Origin: Tanypteryx hageni
Lineage: Eukaryota; Arthropoda; Insecta; Odonata; Petaluridae
DNA: 64,000 bases
Assembly: GCA_028673005.1 (NCBI GenBank)
Contig: CM054114.1
Coordinates: forward strand, 18,785,137 to 18,849,136
Direction: 5' to 3'
Shown: piece after piece, positions 46,001 to 56,499 of the stretch
Layout of the letters: each line of letters begins with the position of its first letter
How positions within the stretch are numbered: the stretch's first letter is position 1
Made by a program: the position numbers and the translations under genes
The notes under the pieces: generated by a model
The model's database searches: none
Told to the model about the DNA's origin: nothing
The model's input: the letters and a program-made list of their open reading frames with translations, nothing else

Positions 46001-46970
46001 CAATTGAATTGAATTCATGAATATTCACCAGCTCTACTTTCATTCTCCCACGTGTTTTTGTAAATTAGTAAAATGTAGTGAAAAAGTCGATATCTTTAAA
46101 TTTTGGATTCAAATGATATAATTTAATATGCAAAACACACGATTTAGAAATCATAAACTACTTATAAATGGAAATGTTCTGAAAGAAAATGTATTATTTC
46201 ATTAATATAAAGAAAAACTCTCGATTTCTGCATCTACGGTAAAATCTCGATATTGCTAGGAGTGTGATGACACCGATGCTTATAGAGTTTGCGTGTTTTC
46301 CGTTCTTTTTGTCCAGCTTTACCTCAAATATTTCATTATCCCTCAACGGTCGATTCGTGAAAACAGCCGAATAAGTGCCATTGTCTAACCTGTAACGAAT
46401 GAATGCTGAAATATTAAAGAGCTGAAATATTCCGCAATACAAGAAGAACATTTTGAGAAGTCAAATTTTCGGTTTCATGCAACCATCAGAAAATGGAATG
46501 ATTAAGTTGTCTCTATCGGAATACGCACCTTAATTTTTGTACCGTGCGTCCATTGGCCAGCACTGCGGAATTTATTCCGCACCTTGGATGGAAATTCAAT
46601 TTATCTCGTTTATTCCCTTCTTCACCAGAAAATTCTCCGTTATAATCTGAGGAGAAGGAAAAAATTTCACAGACGTAGTCACGTCCATACATTCGAGTAA
46701 ATTGTCATGTTTGGCCATCAATATGTTTAATGATGATGTGCAAAAGTTACCTTTGGACACCCCTTGGATGTAAATCACCCGCTTTCCTTCGCACTCGATC
46801 ACTGTATGAGTTACGTAGAAATCGTTGCGATCCGATGAATTTCTGGATTCCGCTCGGGCGGTAAAGATGTCCATCCATTCGCCAGTTTGGTTCCGCACGC
46901 TTTTCAGAGAGAGTTTTAGCCCTCGGCTGGTACCTGGGTTGGTGAAGCAGCCATCATCTGGCGTCAGATC
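42859..46970 (-). CDS. NHR-domain (Neuralized/NEURL4-like) gene, 3' part, five exons
   Basis: Exons in transcript order: 46970-46751, 46646-46529, 46389-46238 (or -46274), 43191-43130 (or from 43193), 43038-42859. All visible boundaries are AG/GT and the reading phases are compatible. Together they encode an unrecognised 70-residue segment and then an NHR domain: LNFHPRCGINSAVLANGRT, then FTNRPLRDNEIFEVKLDKK, SIGVIT, IYSNGTTSYSDYGKN, IGDRVGVMRNPFGILHFFVN, GVDQGPAASNIPS. NHR domains bind Delta and phosphoinositides in Neuralized, and occur six-fold in NEURL4, a centrosomal scaffold. This protein ends 8-10 residues after its NHR with no RING. Upstream exons lie beyond what I can identify. About 25 residues of the domain core are missing or degenerate, so it may be a pseudogene. 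Confidence 0.8.
43130..43193 (-). CDS. NHR gene, fourth visible exon
   Basis: Encodes IYSNGTTSYSDYGKNIYDLQ, matching the NHR segment that sits directly before GDRVGV. The donor CAG|GTACGT is strong and in phase 0. The acceptor is one of two AGs in a TATATATAGAG string (exon from 43193 or 43191). The second choice joins the previous exon in phase. The upstream intron carries the Jockey insertion 26-37 bp from this acceptor. Confidence 0.8.
43245..45706 (+). pseudogene. Family B ORF2 fragment, inactivated
   Basis: The frame starts within the endonuclease and keeps LGDLNAKH and SSDHNP. TGA at 43329-43331 replaces Trp, TAG at 44625-44627 and 45036-45038 replace Glu of the family sequence. A run of 14 G at 45172-45185 shifts the frame before the thumb domain. 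In the reverse transcriptase GVPQRSVMGP replaces GVPQGSVLGP, and the YADD box reads YADC (Cys codon 44991-44993), removing a catalytic Asp. It ends at TAG 45704-45706. Confidence 0.92.
45813..45831 (+). other. 3' terminal stem-loop of family B copy 2
   Basis: CCAACC pairs with GGTTGG around a 7-base loop, 14 bp before the insertion end. Position agrees with the hairpin of copy 1 although the stem sequence differs. Confidence 0.6.
46037..46115 (-). pseudogene. Possible degenerate NHR exon
   Basis: Read on the minus strand and allowing two frameshifts, fragments HLNPKFKDIDFFTTF, TNLQK and NTWENES resemble the missing NHR core (pattern NP..L.FP.TMTNL...TW). No AG/GT boundaries fit and one frame has a stop. 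This may be a chance resemblance. Confidence 0.25.
46238..46389 (-). CDS. NHR gene, third visible exon
   Basis: The acceptor GTTACAG gives phase 2 continuity with the previous exon (AG|G = Arg). It encodes LDNGTYSAVFTNRPLRDNEI then FEVKLDKKNGKHANSISIGVIT, the most typical NHR block. The 3' boundary is uncertain: GTAGAT at 46237 keeps GVIT and adds LLAISRFY, while GTGTCA at 46273 would cut before GVIT. Both leave the same phase. Confidence 0.85.
46529..46646 (-). CDS. NHR gene, second visible exon
   Basis: 118 bp between acceptor CTCCTCAG and donor AAG|GTGCGT. Encodes DYNGEFSGEEGNKRDK, then the NHR start LNFHPRCGINSAVLANGRTV. Phases 1 in and 2 out match the neighbours. Confidence 0.85.
46751..46970 (-). 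CDS. NHR gene, first visible exon
   Basis: 220 bp, acceptor after a pyrimidine-rich stretch ending CTTCGCAG, donor AAAG|GTAACT. The 73 residues run from DLTPDDGCFTNPGTSRG to IYIQGVSK. Two cysteines, two NxS/T sequons (NQT, NSS), and blocks LKLSLKSV and WMDIFTARAES are visible, but I recognise no family. The frame stays open a short way beyond the acceptor, so the exon start is inferred. Confidence 0.7.
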
Positions 46971-47750
46971 CTGCGAAGTGCATCGGAAGAGAGAAAAGAC
47001 TGACAAAATGATGCGCGACTTTTACATATTCCCCGTTGAAAGCTTCGCGATGAGCGGCGTGATCCTCCTTTCAAGCGGCGTCTTCAAATTACGTCGTCGA
47101 CTCCATCAAGCGCTATTTATGCGAATTCATCTTTTCTACGTTTCGGTTAACATGATAGTCGTTTATCCGTCGCCCCGTGACCCCCGTGGCATTTTATTTT
47201 TCTATAGATTATATTGATTGCTACTTCATGGGACGACAGATTTATTGTGTCTGGGGTCAAATGTTTCCTAATAAATTTCTTTTATAAAATGAGTGGCCTT
47301 AATTGACAAAATAATCGCATGTTGCGAAAGGCCTCTCGTTGCTAGCGAGGAAGTATTCTGAACGAGCAGACATTTCTTTCCGATTTATTCTGTTTCGGAA
47401 ACATAACCCTAATAAATGAAATACACCTTCCTAGATTTTAATTGACTGTACTAAATTAATCAAGAAATATATTAATACAAGCAATAACCTATCTGCATCG
47501 CCCTATAAAATTCTCCTTTCCCATCTCATCTTCTGTCAGAATCTTTTACTAAGCATTGGCGCAAGACAAAATCGTGTAGCGTTACCGTATTTCCTTTTCT
47601 GAGCTTTGGGATCTTATCTGTTTCGGGGATTAATTTAATTTCAAAATACATAAATTTATTTAAATATTAGTTACATTCGTAAAAAAATTATTATTAAGAG
47701 ATGCTAGCGAGGTACGTTGTATAATCCATGTAGTTATTCATGCAAACTGG
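46971..47750. other. Upstream of the visible NHR exons; nothing supported
   Basis: An upstream exon would be expected on the minus strand somewhere beyond 46971, but I could not pick one out. A plus-strand frame at 46825-47217 is a shadow of the first visible exon. Confidence 0.4.
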
Positions 47751-48020
47751 TCGTCATTATTTTCCGATTTAAACCAAAATTGAAATCGGTCGACCAATTT
47801 TACCAAAACTCCCCAACACCAAATTCCATCAAAATACGTCCAGCAGCTCTCGAGTTGAAACAGAGGAACATTGTATACTACATGTAGGTCTACATGTAAA
47901 TTGGTCGTAAGTTTTGTTCAATTTTAACCAAAATTGGAATCAGTCGACCAATTTTAGCAAAACTAACAAATATAAAATGTCATCAAAATACGTCCAGTGG
48001 TTCCCGAGTTTTAACATGCG
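47751..48020 (+). repeat. Imperfect direct repeat, about 150-bp offset
   Basis: GGTCGACCAATTTTACCAAAACT and AGTCGACCAATTTTAGC-type blocks each follow a TTGGTCGT block and precede CATCAAAATACGTCCAG and CTCGAGTT or CCCGAGTT. The second unit ends in GGACAGACGGACGG, linking it to similar strings at 8655 and 32010. Confidence 0.7.
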
Positions 48021-48361
48021 GACAGACGGACGGAAACGACCTCCCCTAAATGCGGTCACTTTGTGCAAAGAACGCATAAAAATTTACGCAAATTCGTTGC
48101 ATATTCGATTCTCACTTTGACAAAAATAAATTTTGTTAATTTACGCGTAGATGCTGTCTGAATTTCGTTGTTACATTTCAGAAATCTTAACACGAAAATT
48201 AAATGTATTCTACACTCAGTCCAATGTTAAACAAACACACGAAAGATATACTCTTTGAATTTGACCAGTCCCACCACTGCAGGCAATGTGATTCGCTGCG
48301 CTGACGCCATTAAGGATTTTTTCCCGCGAGCCCCCTGAATCTTCTTGCGCACCCCGTAGGG

Positions 48362-48623
48362 CAGGGGTCGGCAACCTGCGACTCCGGAGCCGCATATGGC
48401 TCATTGAGTACATACATATGGCTCTTTAGAAGTTAGCTAAACTCCCTTTATGAATCATGTAACATGCTTATTGCAATCGCTGGAATCTCGAAAAAAAGGT
48501 CATACAAGTTATCACTTTGCGACTCTCAAGTATTTCTGAATGAGACAATAACAAAAAATGAATCTCTTACTTTGAAAATTTGCTGACACTAGGGGATCGT
48601 GAACCACGGTTTGAGAACCTCTG
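48362..48623. mobile_element. hAT-like MITE ends (possibly two fragments)
   Basis: The left end CAGGGGTCGGCAACCTGCGA and an outward right end, reading CAGAGGTTCTCAAACCGTGG on the minus strand, have hAT-type form. Their inner sequences belong to different common patterns and no target duplication is seen, so they may be two truncated elements side by side. Confidence 0.5.
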
Positions 48624-48766
48624 TGTTATATGAATGGCACGGTCACCAAGGTTGTTTAGATTTGCCAAGTTTTTTTAGCAACGATTAATCGAGACGTCCA
48701 AAATGCCAGCTATTATTTAATAAAAATACTCACTACCATATGCGGTCCATAAGTATATTATATATT

Positions 48767-48822
<56 letters not shown>

Positions 48823-49609
48823 CATTTAAATTTGCCAAGAATCTTTGTCAAATTGCAAAATATGATTTCTTCCGTTTAGCTTTGTAGACGTTTTATCCAA
48901 TTTAGGTTAAAATTAATTCAGCTGTAAACCTTCGTTTGTGAAGGCTTATCCTCTTTGACATCAGTTCTGAGGACTGAAGTGCTGACCCCCTTGTTTTTCA
49001 TCCGTAGACACATCTCTTTTGATGCCGATTTTAATGATTCATGCTCTCATTCATTAATAACTCGTCGAAGAAAAAGGCAGCGACGAAGAGTGGACACCGC
49101 AGAACAGCTAATATCGTGGAAAATATAAGGATATTAATTTAATTTCCCGAAAGTGATTGTTTTACATTTATGTAGAACAGTTTACAGGAGCATTATGAAC
49201 GAATAAATATTCAAATCAAATTGAATCGGCTGTCTAGATATAGATTACATAGACTGAATCAAATTCTAAATCAAACAGAAAATGGTTTACTTATAAATGT
49301 AGAGAACTTATACAGAAAATTAGTATTATGTATTAAAATAAATCTTTCTGAGAACCAAGCACAACACAGCATCATTCTATCTAATAGAAAAAAGAAATAA
49401 TTTACGTGAACATCAAGAATCATACGCGAGCATTTGCCTCCACATTGGAAATACAAAATAGGTCTCAACTTCATTCTATTCCATTCTAATCTAACTTAGC
49501 TACCTAACCAAATCGCTTGTTATTACATCCAATTATTTTAATACCACCAAACATATCAACAAAACATTGATACAACCATTCGTTTAAACTTTAGACCTAA
49601 AAATGCAAT
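48624..49609. other. AT-rich spacer with (TA)n at 48760-48819
   Basis: A (TA)n run of about 55 bp; otherwise nothing recognised. Confidence 0.6.
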
Positions 49610-49752
49610 CACCCTTAATAGAAGTATATTTATACAATCCATTTTGACTAAAACGGCAAATATTACTGATGAATACACAGATGTCTTTCATGAACTAATT
49701 AAACCTAGGAAGAAAATCAAACCTATTCTTAAATCTGTTACTAGAGACATTA
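49610..49752 (+). other. Coding-like remnant, unrecognised
   Basis: An open stretch reads KNAITLNRSIFIQSILTKT and onward through VFHELIKPRKKIKPILKS to RDINHT, with amino-acid composition typical of real protein. The MITE at 49761 ends it. No family is recognised; it could be a fragment of an older mobile element. Confidence 0.25.
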
Positions 49753-49760
49753 ACCATACA

Positions 49761-49981
49761 CAGTGCCGAACTAGGATATGGCGAAGGTGGCATTTGCCAT
49801 AGGCGCCGCTTGCAAAAGGCGCCAAACGTTCCTGCAAAATGCCAAAAGTTTATTTTACCATTAATAACTATTAATTAAATACTCAAATGTTAAAGTTGTT
49901 TAAAAAAAACTATTATTCATTATAAAAATGCAGGAAAATCATGTTCTGCCATAGGTGCCATATCTCCCAAGTACGCCTCTT
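49761..49981. mobile_element. hAT-like MITE (221 bp)
   Basis: Left end CAGTGCCGAACTAGG...ATATGGC faces a right end reading AAGAGGCGTACTTGG...ATATGGC on the minus strand. Flanks ACCATACA (49753-49760) and AACATACA (49982-49989) agree at 7 of 8. The interior has mirrored GGTGCC/GGCGCC blocks. Confidence 0.68.
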
Positions 49982-50105
49982 AACATACAGCACATATAAA
50001 CTCTACATGAAGTTCAAAATTAAACTTACCTATCCTGCATAAACATTAAAGAAGCCTTAGCAAAACATATCATGACAGTATTACCAAATTAAACTGTACC
50101 TAATC

Positions 50106-50367
50106 CAGTTGTGAGCTACCTACGGCCCGCGGACCACGTGCGACCCTCGAGAGCTTTTGATGCGGCCCGCGAAATGTTAACCTTAAAAACCTCATTTTGA
50201 CTTGATTTTCACCGATTCACATCGGTATTCATATCACTTGTCAGTTACAACGTCTGATTTATAGTCTAATCTGGCACGCGGACATATTGACGACCAGCAA
50301 TGCAGCCCGCCGAGGAATTCGCAACCGCCAATTCGGGCCGCCACGTAGCATAGGTTGATCACCACTG
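50106..50367. mobile_element. hAT-like MITE (262 bp)
   Basis: Left end CAGTTGTGAGCTACCTACGG and right end reading CAGTGGTGATCAACCTATGC on the minus strand, both followed by GGCCCG blocks. Flanking 8-mers ACCTAATC and ACATAATT agree at 6 of 8. Confidence 0.72.
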
Positions 50368-52565
50368 ACATAATTCATTCAAAAAATGCTTGTTGAAAAG
50401 CAAATACGACACGGCTTTGTCCGTTGAAAAATTAACAAGAGCTTAAGATAACAATTTGATGTGATCATAGCTTCATGCCCCTCTCATGCGACGCTGTGCG
50501 ATAAGATGCCGTAAAGTTTTTTTTTTAACGGAAGTAATGTATCGTAGATTTCAAGCTACCGAATCGAATTCTCGTTCCCGATTCGAAATCAAACCGATTC
50601 TCGAAGCTTCGAAGGGCCATAGTTCGGTATCTATATGACATTCAATTTGATATTATATGAGGGGCGTTTGTTTGGGATAATATTTTGGAGTCATAGAGGA
50701 TGGAGAAAATATCTACGATCTGACGAAGGAGTAAAGAGCAAAGATGTACTGGGTGACGTGGAAGACAAAAAAATAAGAAAAAAAAACAGACGCTGCGCGC
50801 CCAATTGAAGGACCATTCAGAAGGGCTTTCAGATAGCATAGAAAAGGACAAAGTTTACATCTGAAGGCGTTATTAGAGTTATTTTTAAATGGAAATATAC
50901 AAATTTTCTTATTTTGGAACATGGAAAACAACATTATGTATAAAAGGTTGCTGACGTAGGACACTAGAAATATCCTGGAAGAATTTGTTGGGTGCTACTG
51001 ACTAAATTTAGGAAGAATAACAGATACATATACATGGTTTTATGCTTAGTCTTGCTACAGAAGGGAAGATGCTTGACTCGCTACCTAATATAATATTTTC
51101 ATAATTGATTTATATTTCATCCAAAAATACTGAGAATTAAAAACTTGTGACGCTTGAAATGCATTCATGCCACACTGAATAGTGATTCTTTAAACCAACC
51201 GGTAACTTGGGGTTAGGTTGAATAGAAATAATCAACCCTATATAATTTGTTTGGTTATGTGTAAGGTGTACTGCTCGACTGTGGGGCCGATCTTAAAGAG
51301 TCGTTAGAGTAAAGAAGAAGTAGAATCCAGAACTTTTTATGACTGAGTGTAATGGTATTATTAACACACTTTCCGATTAGGTATAAGTTTGGAATTTGGT
51401 AGAAATGTTTGACTCTTATAGCAAAAGTCATTTACGAAAAAATCCCTAAGAAAGACCTGGGTTCGACTCTAGAAGATAATTTCTGTTTTCCGTAAGACAA
51501 CGCGTAAAAATCAATTTAGCGAAGTGCAAGATTTCGTTCTTTTGCTCATAAAAATTAGAACATTGACTCTCGATCTTCAAACTGGGACTGTTTTAACGTG
51601 TTATAAAATGAACAAAATTTCTCAGTCTTATCGTCAATTGTCTCACTCAGTCCGCAAACGCTCGAATGTAACGTTTAAATGACTTATTTTTGGCAAAATA
51701 TAGCAATTTCAAGAGGATTTACCTTGAAAACCATGCCATTATCGAAATCAAGACTCCATTATTGTCTCAATTTTGCAATGAATAATATATGTATACGTAC
51801 GAATTTAGTGCGTTAATACGAGCCATCAAGCATTAAAATGTTGTCCAGAGAGTCTTCAATAATGCACAGCGGTTTTCTTTGACAAAGCATTAAAGTTTTT
51901 GTTAGACATCCATTACGTTAGAATTTTTGATAACATTTTGATAATTGAAAGATACGAATAAATTATTTCTAAGAATAATAATTACGAGATTTTAAGTTAA
52001 AAAATACATGCATTCCCATCATATTTACAGGCTTTTACACTAGTTGATAATATTTAACGGAAAAAAAGGTTACTCAATTTCCTTCTCCTCGCGATAGCGC
52101 GAGCGGGTAGTTTTATTCCCACTGTGATTGTGCAGCCGACGTTATCGTCTCCATTCCGACGAAGAAGTCGCGGTGTAGCGCCAGAAACGCAGGCAATCAG
52201 TAAGTTGGAAATCTCTCTTGTTTTTTTCCCAATTCTACTTACTCGTGGATTTTCATTTTTTCTTCGTTTACGAGTTTTCTTGAATGTCATTTTCTCGTGA
52301 TGGGGAGTGTGTATGTGTAAGTGAATGGCACACGCGACTTGCATCCTGTTTTATAGTGTATATCCTCCCCAGGAGAGTAAAGGTTATTTACGGAGCGGGT
52401 TTGCTGCTTGGTTCTCCAATTCTTTTTATCTTGAAAAAAAAAACACACACCGAGGCGCATATTCTTCCAGGGGAAATGTAAAGCAACATCAGATTGCGTC
52501 TTTCTCCTTCTTTTCATCTAAAAATCTCTGCCCTCCTCGCTCTTTAAAGGTTACATATGCGTGTG
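50368..52565. other. AT-rich spacer
   Basis: No gene recognised. A B-box-like GGGTTCGACTCT sits at about 51462-51473. Frames at 52054-52517 have no family resemblance. Confidence 0.4.
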
Positions 52566-52567
52566 TG

Positions 52568-52633
<66 letters not shown>

Positions 52634-52690
52634 CTAGCTGAAAGTACCCGGCGATGCCCGGGCTACGCCAGACGTCTTCGGCTAATAAAA
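52566..52690. repeat. (TA)n followed by a CCCGG..CCGGG hairpin repeat
   Basis: About 60 bp of TA is followed by CTAGCTGAAAGTACCCGGCG then ATGCCCGGGCTACG. The CCCGG/CCGGG dyad next to a simple repeat looks like the end of a common dispersed retroelement. I cannot name the family with confidence. Confidence 0.6.
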
Positions 52691-52759
52691 TTATGTGTGT
52701 TATATGGTAACACAATCATTTCAACTTTTGCGCATTTTTTCCTGTTCATAAAAACAATT

Positions 52760-52940
52760 ATTTCCTCTATACTACATATGGAGAAAGTAAATATCCTATC
52801 ACATACAGACAGACACACAGACATCGTCGCGAAAATAGTCAAAACGTGTTCAGGGGACCTCAAAACGTGCATTTCCGTTGAAATCTCGAATTATAATTTT
52901 TTATGAAAACAATACTTTCTCTATACTATGTATTGGAAAA
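52760..52940 (-). repeat. Dispersed repeat family R (copy 4)
   Basis: Contains CTATACTACATATGGAGAAAG at one end and CTTTCTCTATACTATGTATT at the other, with ACGTGTTCAGGGGACC and ACGTGCATTTCCGTTGAAAT between, in inverted orientation to copies 1 and 3. Confidence 0.6.
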
Positions 52941-55009
52941 AGTAAAATCTAATTCTGAACATATCTCTGATACCTGTGAATTGGGCCTGGAGGGTCCATG
53001 GAGGTCTGGAGGGAACGGAAGCCTATCTAATACATATATTAAAGTGAATTCTGTCCTTCTTTCAGTGTGTTTGCACGGTTTGCACAGTTGCAGCACATTT
53101 TTCATTTGCATTTTAAAATCGCTTAGAATTGCGATATGAATACGGGACTTGCAACAAACGACATAATGATGGCTTAATTTGAACGATAGGTTTGTTTACT
53201 GCATTGCCATTTCTAAGGCGTGGAAGAAATGCAAACGAACATACGGCCGTTAATATTTTAATTAGCTTTTTTTGTTTACCTTGACGAGGAAAGAACTTAG
53301 TAAGTAGCTTTTTTAATTCACACATTTTTGTAATTACTATAAATGCACCGACCATGCGTCAAATATCTTGCTTAAATATCGAAATAAATTAATCATAATC
53401 ATTGTCGATATAGTTGCCCAATAAAATTTGCAAGCGAAACGATATCTTCAATGTATGCGTGAAGTATCTTCCTATTAGAAATGTTGAGTTGTCCATCATT
53501 ACAATGCATTGGAGTCGTTTCTGACCAAGTTTTTACGCTACGAGTTTGTTTATTTGTTTGAAATATACATGAAACTTTTCACATAAATTTTCAATCGGTT
53601 TAAATGCGCTTGAAAGCCTGTGCCCAACAATGGAAAAATCTGAGATCAACATTGCTAACCACTACTCTTTATGAAATGTCGAAAAATTGGAAAACATCGA
53701 ATATAAACTTAAAATATGAGGGAGGAGAATGGAAGAGAGAAAAGGAGAAAGAATGGGAAGTGCCTTAAATTTAATATTTAATCCACGCATACTCGTCATA
53801 TTGTTGGGCTTTTGTACTAGTGTGAGAGTAATAGGATTTCGAGTTCAACAATGCAATCGGTTGGCAAGGCGACTTCTTAAAAACGCTGAATTTTGTCAAC
53901 ATTTGATATGAAGACGTTAAATTCGAGAGATTTCGTTTCGAAGGCGATAAAATACGATAATAATAAAAAACCGTTGTCATATTCCTTTGAAGCAGTTCTA
54001 GTCTGGTGATCGAAGGTCAAATATGTGAATTTTAATAAACCAAAGAAAATAAGCTTACAGGTCGAAATATATATCCATGTTATTTTATAGGCAATGAAAA
54101 TCATTATCAGGAATCGAACCCGGGTCGATTTTGGAAATTAGTGTTTCGGAAATGGCTTTTACTTTAAGAATCGAACATTCCCACCTAATGTCAATCTTCT
54201 AGCTACTCGGAAAGTTTGTTGAAAATCGCATTACAGTTCCGCTTTCCCACCCACCGACAACGACGCAGTCATTTTTATATGTTAGATATATATAACGCAA
54301 AAAGTGAAAATAGCTTAGTCAACAGAAAACAAGATTGTTCTGAAGTTATTTACCTTGTTTTTCATGTGGTATGTGTCATAATACCCGATTTATTTACTTA
54401 TTGTCTTTCCTCCTTTTTATCTTCTCCTCTCTCCAGCATATCTCCATTACACCAATTGATTCGCTTCGTGCGCGAATATCAAGGAAAGGGCGCGTTATAC
54501 GACCGGTCTGGAGTCCTGCCGTTTTTTACGCACCCGTACACCACCTATGGATGTACATAGTCTGTGTCGCTCTCTCTCTCTGCCTATCGATATTAGCGGT
54601 CATGTTTGTCGAAGACCAAAATGGATTTTCCCTCGGACATTATCGAATATCTTCTAAGCCGCATATATTTACGTCTGTTTTGAACTATACGGCTTTATTC
54701 TAAAGAAAAACGTCTGCAACTTGGCAAAAATATTGATTCATTAAAACTAAAATCCCTCCATGCCTTGTGCAAAATGAATGGTACGTATCATTTTAAGATT
54801 TAACCGTAAAATTATTTGAGGTGGTGTTAAAAGGTAGTCAGTTGGTTACTTCATACCTTCGAGTTTACGAATATTTAATATACTAGAGGCTGTGCTGTGC
54901 GCGTCAACCCTGTGCGAATTCGTCCGCTGCCAGGGCGCGCATGTAACCTCCTCCTTTTGGCATATGCATATAAAAGGTATAAAATGATATCTAGTCCTAT
55001 TTTCGGGAT
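52941..55009. other. Spacer
   Basis: No gene supported. A minus-strand B-box-like GGGTTCGATTCC occurs at about 54111-54123. Confidence 0.4.
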
Positions 55010-55190
55010 TCTCTCTCCATTTCTCTCTCACCCCTCTCTCCCTCTCTCTCTCTCTCTCTCTCTTTACCTCCCTATATCACTCCCTCCCAACAAACCTCCC
55101 GCCTTCCCTCATTATTTCCCTCCTGTCCCTCTCTCTTCTCCCTTCTCTCTTTTACTCTCCATTTTTCCCATATTCCCATCTTCCTGCGTT
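55010..55190. repeat. Pyrimidine-rich tract with (CT)n
   Basis: C/T-rich, including about 26 bp of (CT)n near 55037-55063. Confidence 0.8.
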
Positions 55191-56499
55191 ATCCCAATAT
55201 GGTACCAACGAAGAACGAACAGAAAAGAAGAGTCAAAAGTTGAGAGTGTGAAAAAATTAGTAGCATTGACAAAAACAAACCCAATGCAAAGAACATTCAG
55301 TCTATGGTCTACACCAAAGCATTTGCTGCTAGTTGATTAGATAAAATTAATAATTCATTATTATTCCCTTAATTATTATCAAAAATGTCCAGCCAATGCA
55401 ATCTTTAATTTGATTGTCATTTCCCTTTTAAAAGCCTTGAGAGAAGAGGACAGTTTTTGAATAAGAGCGTATCAATTATACTGGTTTGACTGCTCGATAA
55501 TCATTCATTAAACTTGTACTATATTTCCTGTGCTGTTCAAACCACTTGTAGGAGGAATTTTTTGATGGTAAACATCTGTCACAATATTGTGCACATTCCG
55601 TGGAAAATGCACTTGGTTTAATTCTTTCGACCATAAATATAGAATAAAAGTTAACTTTTTAAAGAAATTATGAAAATTAACTATCGGCAACGATGTTGGC
55701 AATTATTAGCGGCGGAAACGTCTAGTACTACATGTTTAGACGTGACGATCGAGCGCGTGCGTTAATGAGTAAGAGATGAATACAGAATGTCTGCGGAGAA
55801 TGTAAATTCATCTCACTTATTGACTCAACCTCCTTTGCACTTGTTAAGCTGTTATCTCGTCTCACCCAATTGATCGCCGTATTTCATCAGGATTCCTGTT
55901 GTGTATATTTATGAAATAAATAAAATAAGACCTTATAGAAACAAGAAAAAAAGGCATAATCCATAAATGGGGAGATTTCAAGGGGTTTATGATAAATTTT
56001 AACGAAAATGAAATTAACGTATTTAGGTAATTATAGCAAATCTTGTTTATATCGTTTGCTACGAAGATTGCATTTGGACATAAAACCATTTGTTGTGCTC
56101 AAACGTTCCACCTTATAATGGTAACTTTCTGTTTTATTTTATGAAAATATCAGTTCACAACCAAAAATCATATAGAACATATCCAACTTGATAGTGGCTG
56201 TGATGAAATTTTTAGGTTCACGAAACTTCTAACAAATTATGCCGGCCGGGTTAACTGGTGGGTTGTAGGAAATAGTCGAAAAGTTCGAATCGGTGAATTG
56301 TGTCGGTTTTCAAGTTAATAAGGCTGATTTTGGTGTAATTAAGCTCATCTTACGATTTTTCCCTTTAATCCTGTCGTGTTCCATCTCTTTTTCACAGCCA
56401 AAAACGAACCTCACCTCGCCATCTCCGAACACTCGATCGGGTGTCACGTGACCTCTTCCCCTTCAGTCGCAGCGTGGTAAAAATCTCCCTCGGGAGATG
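55191..56499. other. AT-rich spacer
   Basis: No gene recognised. Confidence 0.4.

Noticed and set aside
52632..52690. Hammerhead ribozyme of a Penelope-like element
   Set aside because: The CCCGG dyad suggested it, but I could not find a CTGATGA core and matching GAAA in the right arrangement.
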